Shown here: positions 44,282 through 54,289 of the stretch, piece after piece | Numbering within the stretch: position 1 is the first letter of the stretch | Layout: every line of letters starts with the position of its first letter | NCBI GenBank assembly: GCA_031406155.1 | Contig: JANOGW010000056.1 | Coordinates: 124,001-188,000 of the forward strand | Direction: 5' to 3' | Origin: JACMNW01 sp031406155 | GTDB taxonomy: Bacteria > Pseudomonadota > Alphaproteobacteria > Rhodobacterales > Rhodobacteraceae | DNA length: 64,000 nucleotides | Made by a program: the position numbers and the translations under genes | The notes under the pieces: model-generated | Databases searched by the model: none | Told to the model about the DNA's origin: nothing | What the model saw: the letters and a program-made list of their open reading frames with translations, nothing else

Positions 44282-44707
44282 ATGAAATCCCTGATCCTGA
44301 TCTCGGTCCTGCTGGCTTCCAGCTATGGCTGCGCGGCGATCTTGCTGGCCAAACTCATGCCGCTGCCCCTCTTCCATCACTGGTACGCCTGGGCGGTCTG
44401 GAACGCCGCGCCGCTCGGCCTTCTGGTGAGTGCGATTTGGGCCAGTTTCTTGATGCGCCAGTTCCGCTACATGGCGGAAATGCGCGAGAGCCGCGCTATC
44501 GATCCCGGCGCTCTGCTGGCGCGGGGTGAAGCACTGCCGATGGACGCCCCGGCAGGAGTCTCGGGGCCGGAGCGCGGGTGCCAGGCCTTGACCCTGCTGG
44601 CGCTGGTCACGATCCCTGTCTGGCTCGACCTGGCAAGCCCGATGCTTTGGATCGGCACAGGTCTGACATTCTGGCTGCTGATCCGCTGGATGTTGCGCGC
44701 GGACTGA
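44282..44707 (+). CDS. small membrane protein, end of transfer-like operon
   Basis: The 141-residue protein has hydrophobic segments at its N-terminus (LILISVLLASSYGCAAILLA), middle (WNAAPLGLLVSAIWASFLM) and C-terminus (LTLLALVTIPVWLDL; LWIGTGLTFWLLI), so about four passes. It begins five bases after the coupling protein and ends before a hairpin. No family recognised; it may anchor the soluble-looking coupling protein. Confidence 0.72.
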   Translation: MKSLILISVLLASSYGCAAILLAKLMPLPLFHHWYAWAVWNAAPLGLLVSAIWASFLMRQFRYMAEMRESRAIDPGALLARGEALPMDAPAGVSGPERGCQALTLLALVTIPVWLDLASPMLWIGTGLTFWLLIRWMLRAD

Positions 44708-44726
44708 AAGCGCGCGCGGGAAAAGC

Positions 44727-44763
44727 AAAAGGGCGAGCACCGTCATCGGTACCCGCCCCTTCA
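44727..44763. terminator. bidirectional terminator between convergent genes
   Basis: AAGGGCGAGCACCG and CGGTACCCGCCCCTT form an imperfect stem with a TCAT loop, flanked by A-rich and T-containing sequence on either side. It separates the transfer-like operon from the minus-strand gene at 44780. Confidence 0.6.
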
Positions 44764-44779
44764 AAAGCCGCTACTGGCC

Positions 44780-45205
44780 TTATTGCTGCTGGAGAAGCTC
44801 TTGCATCAGCCTCACACAGACCTCGATGCAGCGCACCCGCTCCAGCATGGGAGAATATGCCCTCGGCGCGGTGCCGCTCGTATCAGCGGCCAGAAAGTTT
44901 GCCATCCACTTGTTGGCGACATCGGGAAACACCTCGGTCATGAAGGCAGGCTTCCAGGCCCTTCCATCGGCGAAGTACAAGTCGCCGTCGCGCTCGTCGA
45001 TCACCTCATACACTTTGATCCAGCCCGCATAGCTGCCGATATCCTCGTGCAACACACGCGCCGGTTCCCAGACGCGCTCCCGGTAATACTTCCGGCTGGA
45101 CAGCTGCCAGTCGGACGGCACGATGACGCGGGACATACCGCCGATAGTGCCGGGGATGCTGAGGGAATTTTTGACAAGGCTCTGCCGGTCGTTCGAAAAC
45201 GTCAT
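44780..45205 (-). CDS. hypothetical accessory protein
   Basis: The 141-residue protein from the ATG at 45205 reads MTFSNDRQSLVKNSLSIPGT, then IVPSDWQLSSRKYYRERVWE and DGDLYFADGRAWKPAFMTEV. It looks soluble and enzyme-like in composition but matches nothing I recognise. Other starts are possible at 45214 and 45223; AAAAGG upstream best fits 45205. It is transcribed alone. Confidence 0.6.
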   Translation of the reverse strand: MTFSNDRQSLVKNSLSIPGTIGGMSRVIVPSDWQLSSRKYYRERVWEPARVLHEDIGSYAGWIKVYEVIDERDGDLYFADGRAWKPAFMTEVFPDVANKWMANFLAADTSGTAPRAYSPMLERVRCIEVCVRLMQELLQQQ

Positions 45206-45441
45206 CGCATGCATCCTTTTCATGAAAGGTGAATGCCAGAGGAAGGGCGTGCAAAATTTGGCAGTGCGGGCGCTCTTACCGCGCTGCTGCTTCCGGTCTT
45301 GCGCTGCCGTTTCCAGCTGACGGCAGTATAAATGACCAGATGCCGCCGCTACATGGCGGACGGGTTGCCAGGCGGCTTCCGGCGACAAGCAGCGACAAGT
45401 GTCAGGGTTGGCCCAGCGTCACCCCAAGGACACGTCTGGCC

Positions 45442-45669
45442 ATGGACACCAACCATATCGCTGCGCCGCAACACGTTGATTTCTGGGCGTTACAGCGGAT
45501 TCATGGTACGATAAAGGTGTGGGCGGAATTTCCCGCACCCCAGATGACCAAGCTGGCCAAGACTGATCAACCGATGTTGATTGACGGGCCGTACCTCTCC
45601 AAACCTATTTCCGGAGACGGACCCAAGGTCAGGCCAAGCGACCCTCGCGAAAGGAGGGTTGCCCCGTGA
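45442..45669 (+). CDS. small hypothetical protein upstream of the recombinase
   Basis: The 75-residue frame reads MDTNHIAAPQHVDFWALQRI, then HGTIKVWAEFPAPQMTKLAK. The ribosome site is weak (AAGGA 12 bases away). Its stop overlaps the GTG of the next gene, which favours real coding. No family recognised. Confidence 0.4.
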   Translation: MDTNHIAAPQHVDFWALQRIHGTIKVWAEFPAPQMTKLAKTDQPMLIDGPYLSKPISGDGPKVRPSDPRERRVAP

Positions 45670-46025
45670 CTGAGTACAGCGATCATCCCCATCATACCTT
45701 GCCCTCTACCGTCATTGGTATGTTGGAGCCTGTCAGAATCGCACATGGCATGCCGTTCGACGTCGCGCCGTACCGGCATTTTATAGCCGATCTCGGTCTG
45801 AGCGCAGACCAGGAACGTCTGATGATCGAAGCTCTGGCCGCCATAGTTCTCAGTTTTGTCGATCTGGGTTTCGGGGTGCATCCAGCACAACAAGCCTGTG
45901 GACAACTCGAAATTCTACTTGCCAGTATGGCCGGAACGGATTCCGATGGAAGCAGGAAGAAGAAACAACACCTTACATCGACGTTCAATGAGGCCGCTTC
46001 CGACCGCGAGGATCGAGCGAGGTAG
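45666..46025 (+). CDS. small hypothetical protein coupled to the recombinase
   Basis: The 119-residue protein starts at a GTG behind AGGAGG and reads MTEYSDHPHHTLPSTVIGML, then FIADLGLSADQERLMIEALA and LSFVDLGFGVHPAQQACGQL. It is helical and soluble. Small genes of this kind often sit directly before large serine recombinases in alphaproteobacterial islands, where they could act as accessory factors; the role is inferred from position only. Confidence 0.65.
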   Translation: MTEYSDHPHHTLPSTVIGMLEPVRIAHGMPFDVAPYRHFIADLGLSADQERLMIEALAAIVLSFVDLGFGVHPAQQACGQLEILLASMAGTDSDGSRKKKQHLTSTFNEAASDREDRAR

Positions 46026-46030
46026 ATACA

Positions 46031-47646
<1,616 letters not shown>

Positions 47647-47763
47647 ATGCCCTATTTACTTGGGCAAGGGATCCAGGCTTGTCAAGGCTGGCGCGCGGAC
47701 GGCGTCAGGGCCATCCGCGCGTTGCTGATGTCGGTGTGCACCGGGGCTGCACCGGGGGGCAGA

Positions 47764-50631
47764 TTACTCTGCAGCCTCCATATAGCTTTCGACCGGTGGG
47801 CAGGTGCAGACCAGATTTCGGTCGCCGTAGACGTTATCGACCCGGCCCACTGGTGGCCAATATTTATCCACCCGGAACGCGCCAGGCGGGAAACATCCCT
47901 GTTCGCGCGGATAGGCCCGGGTCCAGTCGGCAACCAGATCTTCCACCGTGTGGGGCGCATGGCGCAGCGGGCTGTCTTCTGCCGATATCTCGCCCTCCTC
48001 CACCGCTTTTATCTCGGCGCGGATCGCCAGAAGGGCGGTGATGAAGCGGTCAATTTCCGCCTTGGTCTCGGATTCCGTCGGCTCCACCATCAAGGTGCCT
48101 GCTACTGGCCAACTCATCGTCGGCGCGTGAAAACCGTTGTCAATCAATCTCTTGGCGATATCGTCAACGGTAACACCCGCGTCCGCAAAGGGCCGCGTAT
48201 CCAGAATACACTCATGCGCCACCCGGCCACGGTTGCCCATGAACAACACCTCGTAAGCGCCATTCAGCCGTGCGGCGATGTAGTTGGCGTTCAAGATCGC
48301 CACGCGCGTGGCCTGCGTCAGGCCCGCACCCCCCATCATCAGGCAATAGGCCCATGAGATCAGCAAGATAGACGCCGATCCATAAGGTGCGGCGCTGACC
48401 GGCCCTTCTGTCATCGTTTGCGGGCCTCCGCCCGCTGGTCCGCCTGTTTCCGGATGCCCCGGCAAGTACGGTGCCAGATGTGCCTTCACTCCGATCGGCC
48501 CCATTCCCGGCCCGCCGCCACCATGCGGGATAGCAAAGGTTTTGTGCAGGTTCAAATGACTGACATCGCCGCCAATCTTGCCCGGCTGCACAAGCCCGAC
48601 CATGGCATTCATGTTCGCCCCGTCGATATAAACCTGCCCGCCAAATTCATGGGTGATGGCGCAGATATCGCGGACGGTTTCTTCAAACACACCGTGGGTC
48701 GAGGGGTAGGTGATCATGCACGCGGCCAGCGTATCCCCCGCTGCAACTGCTTTTGTGCGGAAATCCTCGATATCGACATCGCCGTTCGGGGCGGATTTCA
48801 CCACCACCACCTTCATCCCCGCCATTTGCGCCGAGGCCGGATTGGTACCGTGCGCCGATACCGGGATCAGGCAGACATCGCGCCCAAAGTCGCCACGCGC
48901 CCGGTGATAGGCGGCAATCGTCAACAGCCCCGCATATTCCCCTTGCGCCCCCGAATTGGGTTGCATCGACATCGCATCGTAACCAGTTATTTCACATAGC
49001 TTTTCTGACAAGTCGCTGATCGCTTCATGATACCCCATCGCCTGATCCATCGGCGCAAACGGGTGCAACGACCCAAATTCCGGCCAGGTAATCGGCATCA
49101 TTTCAGCCGCTGCATTCAACTTCATCGTGCAAGAGCCCAGCGGGATCATCGCGCGGTCCAGCGCCAGATCGCGGTCCGACAAGCGGCGCATATAACGCAT
49201 CATCTCGGATTCCGCGCGGTTCATGTGAAACACCGGATGGGTCAGGAACGGGGTCTGCCGCAGCATATCCATCCCGAATCCCAGTGTTCCGCGATGCGGG
49301 GGTGCTATATGAATGCCAAATGCGCGCAGTACGCGGTGCAGCACAGCCTCGTCCGTGGTCTCGTCAAGGCTGATGCCGACGCGGTCATTGCCGATCTTGC
49401 GGAAATTCAACCCCTCATGCCGGGCGGCCGCAAGGATGCCTGCCTGCCCGACGCCAACCTCAACCGTGATGGTGTCAAAGAACGCTTTCGGCGACACTTT
49501 CGCCCCGGCAGCCCGTAGCGCCTTGGCCAGTCGCACGGTGTTGAAATGCACCCGTTCGGCAATCGCCCGCAGACCCAGTGGCCCATGAAAAACCGCGTAG
49601 AAACTGGCCATCACAGCCAGCAGCGCCTGCGCCGTGCAGACGTTCGACGTGGCCTTTTCACGGCGGATATGTTGTTCGCGGGTTTGCAACGAAAGCCGGT
49701 ACGCCTTGTTGCCCCGCGCGTCGATAGAAACACCGACGATCCGCCCCGGCATCGCGCGCTTCAGGTCATCCGAGCACGACATGAATGCCGCATGCGGGCC
49801 GCCATAGCCCAACGGCACGCCAAACCTTTGGCTGGAGCCAACAGCAATATCCGCCCCCATCGCCCCCGGTTCCTTCAGCATGCACAGCGCCAGCAAATCC
49901 GTCGCCACAACGGCAATCGCCTTTGCCGCATGCAGTGCAGCGATCTGGTCGGTAAAGTCACAGATATAGCCAAGTGTGCCAGGATACTGGAAAATCGCCC
50001 CAAACACGGTATTGGCCATCAGGTCGGACGGCTCGCCCACCACAATCTCGATCCCCAAGGGCGCCGCCCGCGTGCGGATCACCTCAATGGTCTGCGGATG
50101 GCAATGCGCATCCACGAAGAACGCCCGCGCTTTGGATTTGGCAGATCGTTCGGCCATGGTCATTGCCTCGGCCGCCGCCGTCGCCTCGTCCAACAAACTT
50201 GCATTGGCAACCGGCAATCCGGTGAGGTCAGCCACCATGGTCTGATAGTTCAACAGCGCCTCAAGCCGCCCTTGGGCGATTTCGGGCTGATAGGGGGTAT
50301 AGGCGGTATACCAAGCGGGGTTTTCCAGGATATTGCGCTGGATCGCCGGCGGCGTGACGGTGCCGTAATAGCCCTGTCCGATCAGGCTGGTCATTACCTT
50401 GTTCTTGGCCGCCACCTGACGCATCCTGGCCAGTAGTTCATGTTCGGCCAACGGTGCCCATGTCAAAGGTTCGGTCTGCCGGATGGCGGCGGGCACGGTC
50501 TCGTCGATCAACTGGTCGAGACTTGCCACGCCAACGACCTTCAGCATCAGGCCCATCTCTGCAGGGGAAGGGCCAATGTGGCGGCGATTGGCAAAATCGT
50601 AGGGATTATAGTCGGTCGGGATATAGGTCAT
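47764..50631 (-). CDS. gcvP: glycine dehydrogenase (decarboxylating), P-protein
   Basis: The 955-residue protein is the single-chain PLP-dependent P-protein that decarboxylates glycine and passes the aminomethyl group to GcvH. It starts MTYIPTDYNPYDFANRRHIG and has the N-half SLLDEATAAAEAMTM, the PLP-lysine segment HLNLHKTFAIPHGGGGPGMG, and SMQPNSGAQGEYAGLL. It is last in gcvT-gcvH-gcvP, 114 bases after gcvH. Length is normal for the homodimeric type. Confidence 0.96.
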   Translation of the reverse strand: MTYIPTDYNPYDFANRRHIGPSPAEMGLMLKVVGVASLDQLIDETVPAAIRQTEPLTWAPLAEHELLARMRQVAAKNKVMTSLIGQGYYGTVTPPAIQRNILENPAWYTAYTPYQPEIAQGRLEALLNYQTMVADLTGLPVANASLLDEATAAAEAMTMAERSAKSKARAFFVDAHCHPQTIEVIRTRAAPLGIEIVVGEPSDLMANTVFGAIFQYPGTLGYICDFTDQIAALHAAKAIAVVATDLLALCMLKEPGAMGADIAVGSSQRFGVPLGYGGPHAAFMSCSDDLKRAMPGRIVGVSIDARGNKAYRLSLQTREQHIRREKATSNVCTAQALLAVMASFYAVFHGPLGLRAIAERVHFNTVRLAKALRAAGAKVSPKAFFDTITVEVGVGQAGILAAARHEGLNFRKIGNDRVGISLDETTDEAVLHRVLRAFGIHIAPPHRGTLGFGMDMLRQTPFLTHPVFHMNRAESEMMRYMRRLSDRDLALDRAMIPLGSCTMKLNAAAEMMPITWPEFGSLHPFAPMDQAMGYHEAISDLSEKLCEITGYDAMSMQPNSGAQGEYAGLLTIAAYHRARGDFGRDVCLIPVSAHGTNPASAQMAGMKVVVVKSAPNGDVDIEDFRTKAVAAGDTLAACMITYPSTHGVFEETVRDICAITHEFGGQVYIDGANMNAMVGLVQPGKIGGDVSHLNLHKTFAIPHGGGGPGMGPIGVKAHLAPYLPGHPETGGPAGGGPQTMTEGPVSAAPYGSASILLISWAYCLMMGGAGLTQATRVAILNANYIAARLNGAYEVLFMGNRGRVAHECILDTRPFADAGVTVDDIAKRLIDNGFHAPTMSWPVAGTLMVEPTESETKAEIDRFITALLAIRAEIKAVEEGEISAEDSPLRHAPHTVEDLVADWTRAYPREQGCFPPGAFRVDKYWPPVGRVDNVYGDRNLVCTCPPVESYMEAAE

Positions 50632-50680
50632 CGCGCGCCCTTTGGGTTTGTGGATCTGCAGGTGCCACTGGTGCCCCTAC

Positions 50681-50722
50681 AAAATCCTTCGAAGGATTTT
50701 GACTGAAGTTTTCGAAAACTTC
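50681..50722. repeat. pair of perfect palindromes between gcvH and gcvP
   Basis: AAAATCCTTCGAAGGATTTT (50681-50700, 20 bp) and GAAGTTTTCGAAAACTTC (50705-50722, 18 bp) are both fully self-complementary and separated by four bases. Each could form a hairpin in the transcript. They resemble repeated intergenic palindromes of Rhodobacterales, from memory; the copy number cannot be judged here. Confidence 0.75.
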
Positions 50723-50745
50723 GACTGCTCAGCAGGTCAGATAGT

Positions 50746-51105
50746 TCAACCGATCAAATCCATGTACTCATCCTCGTCCATGAACTGGTCTATGATCGAC
50801 AGATCATCGACCTTGATCTTGAAGAACCACGCAGCCCCTGTCGGGTCTTCATTCACCAACGCGGGAGTGTCTGACAGCACGTCGTTCACCGCGACGATCT
50901 CTCCATCTACCGGGGCCAGAATGTCGGACGCGGCCTTGACGCTTTCGATCACAACCACCTCATCGCCAGCGGCGACCATGGTTTCCACCTCGGGCAATTC
51001 CACAAACACCACATCGCCCAGTTGGGTCGCGGCGTGTTCGGTAATGCCGACGACAATCAGATCGCCCTCAACGCGCAGCCATTCATGATCTTCAGTATAT
51101 TTCAT
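50746..51105 (-). CDS. gcvH: glycine cleavage system H-protein
   Basis: The 119-residue protein carries the lipoyl arm that shuttles the aminomethyl group. It begins MKYTEDHEWLRVEGDLIVVG and has VVIESVKAASDILAPVDGE with lipoyl-lysine at residue 57, and WFFKIKVDD near the end. It starts 11 bases after gcvT. Confidence 0.96.
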   Translation of the reverse strand: MKYTEDHEWLRVEGDLIVVGITEHAATQLGDVVFVELPEVETMVAAGDEVVVIESVKAASDILAPVDGEIVAVNDVLSDTPALVNEDPTGAAWFFKIKVDDLSIIDQFMDEDEYMDLIG

Positions 51106-51116
51106 CGAGACGCTCC

Positions 51117-52241
51117 TCAGCGCTTGTAGGTTGTGGGGTGGAAAGGCAATTCGGCAACGATAACCGGCAAGGTCTTGCCGCGCACCTCGCCCATCAGGGC
51201 GGTGCCGGGGTTGGCAAAGGCGGCTGCAACATAGCCCATGGCGATCGGAGCGTTCAAAGACGGGCCAAAGCCGCCGGATGTCACCTCGCCCAGCGGCATT
51301 GCGTCGGGCGCGAACAGTGGCGTGCCCTCGCGCATGGGCGCGCGGCCTTCGGGCCGAAGACCTACGCGCACGCGGTCCGGCCCGTCGGCCAGTTCCAGCA
51401 AAATCCGGTCGTCGCCGGGAAAACCGCCTGCCCGGTTGCCGCCGGCGCGTCTTGCTTTCTGGATGGCCCAGGTCAACCCTGCCTCGACCGGGCTGGTGGT
51501 GATATCAATGTCGTGGCCATAAAGGCAAAGCCCCGCCTCCAGCCGCAGACTATCGCGGGCGCCGAGGCCGATGGGCATAACTTCGGGTTGGTCCAACAGG
51601 GCGGTGGCAAAGGCTTCGGCCAGCGTGTCGGGGACTGAAATTTCAAAGCCATCCTCCCCGGTATAGCCTGATCGTGAAATCCACAACTCCATGCCCTGCC
51701 ACGGAAAAACACTGGAATCCATGAACCGCATCACCGCAATGCCGGGCACCATGCGGGCCAAGGCCGACTCCGCCAGCGGCCCCTGCAGCGCCAGCAATGC
51801 GCGGTCCGTCACCGGTAGCACCTCGGTCGTGTCCGCAAGATGCGCCTGCATATAGGCAGTATCCTGCGCCTTGCAGGCGGCGTTCACCACAACAAAAAGA
51901 TGATCGCCCCGGTTGGCGAACATCAGATCATCCAGAATGCCGCCGGTTTCGTTGGTGAACAGGCCATAGCGCTGACGGCCCGGTTTCACGCCCAGAACAT
52001 CGACCGGCATCATCGCCTCAAGCGCCAGCGCGGTAGCACCGTAGTCAGCGCGCGGGCGCAAGATCACCTGCCCCATATGGCTGACATCGAACAGGCCGGC
52101 GGCACTGCGCGTGTGCAGATGTTCCTTCATTACGCCCGGCGCATATTGCACTGGCATCAGATACCCTGCGAACGGCACCAACTTGCCGCCACGTGCCACA
52201 TGCAGGCCATGCAGACCCAGCTTTAGCAAATCTTCGGCCAA
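51117..52241 (-). CDS. gcvT: glycine cleavage system aminomethyltransferase (T-protein)
   Basis: The T-protein releases ammonia from the aminomethyl group on GcvH and forms methylene-tetrahydrofolate. The protein shows GKLVPFAGYLMPVQYAPGVM, GLFDVSHMGQVIL and SGYTGEDGFEI. I choose the TTG at 52241: GGGAGG lies five bases upstream and the resulting N-terminus (MAEDLLKLGLHGLHVARGGK) fits the family, giving 374 residues. A GTG at 52283 would add 14 residues without homology. It follows a glycine riboswitch. Confidence 0.93.
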   Translation of the reverse strand: MAEDLLKLGLHGLHVARGGKLVPFAGYLMPVQYAPGVMKEHLHTRSAAGLFDVSHMGQVILRPRADYGATALALEAMMPVDVLGVKPGRQRYGLFTNETGGILDDLMFANRGDHLFVVVNAACKAQDTAYMQAHLADTTEVLPVTDRALLALQGPLAESALARMVPGIAVMRFMDSSVFPWQGMELWISRSGYTGEDGFEISVPDTLAEAFATALLDQPEVMPIGLGARDSLRLEAGLCLYGHDIDITTSPVEAGLTWAIQKARRAGGNRAGGFPGDDRILLELADGPDRVRVGLRPEGRAPMREGTPLFAPDAMPLGEVTSGGFGPSLNAPIAMGYVAAAFANPGTALMGEVRGKTLPVIVAELPFHPTTYKR

Positions 52242-52352
52242 TCCGGCCTCCCAATTCTTGCCGGTCGGACCATGGCCCGGCACCGTTCCGACAGGCCAAT
52301 CCCCGCCCCACGATGCCCCTTCTGTCCCTACCCCGCCAAAATACCCGGCTTG

Positions 52353-52515
52353 GGGCGCCTGAGATTGTTATCCCTTCGGCGGTCCCGCACGAGACGCGGG
52401 ACACTCTCCAGAATGTCACTGCCAGAACGGTCCCTTGCGCCTGAGAGTTTACCGGGGCGGTTGCTCCTTCGGCACCAGACAGGGTGTTACCCCTAACCGG
52501 ATTCTCCCGGTTCTG
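52353..52515 (-). promoter_or_regulatory. tandem glycine riboswitch upstream of gcvT
   Basis: On the minus strand two aptamers can be read. The first has CGGGAGAATCCGG, GCCGAAGGAGCAA and AAACTCTCAGGCGCAAGGGA with GGACCGTTCTGG. The second has CTGGAGAGTG, GCCGAAGGGATAACAATCTC and AGGCGCC. These are the conserved cores of the gcvT-type glycine riboswitch, and the location before gcvTHP fits. Glycine should turn the operon on. Confidence 0.93.
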
Positions 52516-52626
52516 ACGTGCCATGCGTAGCCTGCCCAACCGCGCGCTGGCAAGCATAAAGACGCCGCGCCGGGATCACAGATACCAGAAGACGCATTGG
52601 CGGGCCGCTTGCCCCGATGCCGTAAA

Positions 52627-54282
52627 CTACCGTGCCAAGATCTGCGTCGCCAGATCCCGGATCAGGGCGGGCAGAATACGAAACCCGTAATCCACGTGAA
52701 TACGCTCCAACGGCGTGTGGTAATCGCGCCCCCATGGGCCCAGGTTGATTGTTGGCACCTGCGCCAGCGCGCCCTGCGCCAGCCCAATGGCAGCCTCCCA
52801 AACCGGCGTGTCAATGGCAAGTTCGGCAAAGGCCGCGTCATCCGCCTGCCCGAAAAAGCTCATGTCAGAGATGCCGGCGAAAAACGGATCGGCCCGAATG
52901 TCTGCGCCGTGACGTTCGGGGGCATCGGCCAGAAACTGCGCGACCGCCGCCGAAACGCCGGCGTCCTGAACGCTGGTTGCGAGATAGGGGATCGAGCCCA
53001 GGCCCAAAACAACCGCTGGCCCGGCCCGGCCCGAGCGTTCCCACAGCAGCGCCGTCATCCGGCGGCAGCGTTCCGGCAAATCCTGCCCCGCACTCGCCGC
53101 CGCATCATGCTGCAACGCAACCACGACGCCGGGATCACGCGCCAGAACCTCGGTCAGAAGAGCGCCGTAATGCAGGATCTCAACACCCGTTGCCATGCCG
53201 CTGGCGTCTGCTGCATTCCCCAATACAGCGGCGCGCGTGGCCAATTGGGCGAGACAGCCCTGCGCAGCCTCGCGCACCAAGCGTTCCACCACATCCAGCA
53301 CATCAACCGGGCTGCGCGCCAGATTGATGACGTTCCAGAACAGAAACGCAGTGCCCGGCGTCGTGACATCATAGCCGGCCTTGCCATCTTTCAGCGACAG
53401 CAGGCTGGCCACCGTTCCCGGCACGCCGGCGCTGTCATCCGTCAGTTCGGGCGCCCATTCCAGCCGTGTGGCAATTGCTGCCGCCAGCACCGCCGCGTTG
53501 ATGCCCCGCAGCGCATAGCCGCTGTGAACCGGCCGGCCCACAACGAAGGCCGTCGGCAGCACTTTGCCAACGGTGCCCAGCGCCACAACCCGGCCCGCGG
53601 TTCCATCACCATCATCCGCGATGGCATCAAGGTTGATTGCCGCCGCTATGACAAGGCCATTATCGGCAGCGATGTCAGCAAGACAGGCCGCAGCCGCCCG
53701 TGCCCCGGCGGAATTGCTTTCCTCGTCCGGGACCGCAAGGAACAGAAAATTCCCTGCAAACGACCCCGCCGAAACCATTCCGGCAACTGCAGCAAGCCCT
53801 GCGGCCAGCCCGCCCTTCATATCCAGCAACCCACGCCCCGGCAGGAAAGTACCGCTATGCAGATCGGTGTGCGCCCGCACGGCACCGGGTGCCCGGTCGC
53901 CTTCCAATTGCGCCAACAACGCGTCTCGCAGCGCCATCGGGTCGCAGGCAAGCCCCATCAGCGGGCCATAATCCCGAATGGTCACGGTGTCGTAGTGCCC
54001 TGTCAGCACAACCGTTCGCGACCCACCCCCGCGCACAAGCATCGCCACCACATGTCGCCCATCGCCAGGTGCCACTGGAAACGTCCAGATCCGTGCCGCA
54101 TTGCCAAAACAGCCAAGGTCAGCCAGATAACCGGCCAGCCATGGGCCGTAACTTTCCTCATCCGGTGTGCCAGTCACGCTGCCGCGCGCGACCAGATCAA
54201 ATGCGATCTGCTGGCACAAGGTTTGTTCTGGTGGGTTGTTCAATTCTTCTTCCTTGCTGGCGTCGGGGGCAATCGTAAGCAT
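52627..54282 (-). CDS. M20-family peptidase, RocB-like
   Basis: The 551-residue protein has the M20 metallohydrolase pattern: VVLTGHYDTVTI (His and Asp metal ligands), GRGLLDMKGGLAAGLAAV (bridging Asp), and AVPDEESNSAGARAA (catalytic and ligand Glu). A dimerization insert follows (VGRPVHSGYALRGINAAVLA), then NLGPWGRDYHTPLERIHVDY with the last His ligand. Length and the Y-E-R-I-H-V region match RocB of arginine utilization. The substrate is not known. Eight bases separate it from the MATE gene upstream, so both are probably co-transcribed. Confidence 0.82.
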   Translation of the reverse strand: MLTIAPDASKEEELNNPPEQTLCQQIAFDLVARGSVTGTPDEESYGPWLAGYLADLGCFGNAARIWTFPVAPGDGRHVVAMLVRGGGSRTVVLTGHYDTVTIRDYGPLMGLACDPMALRDALLAQLEGDRAPGAVRAHTDLHSGTFLPGRGLLDMKGGLAAGLAAVAGMVSAGSFAGNFLFLAVPDEESNSAGARAAAACLADIAADNGLVIAAAINLDAIADDGDGTAGRVVALGTVGKVLPTAFVVGRPVHSGYALRGINAAVLAAAIATRLEWAPELTDDSAGVPGTVASLLSLKDGKAGYDVTTPGTAFLFWNVINLARSPVDVLDVVERLVREAAQGCLAQLATRAAVLGNAADASGMATGVEILHYGALLTEVLARDPGVVVALQHDAAASAGQDLPERCRRMTALLWERSGRAGPAVVLGLGSIPYLATSVQDAGVSAAVAQFLADAPERHGADIRADPFFAGISDMSFFGQADDAAFAELAIDTPVWEAAIGLAQGALAQVPTINLGPWGRDYHTPLERIHVDYGFRILPALIRDLATQILAR

Positions 54283-54289
54283 CGCGCGG

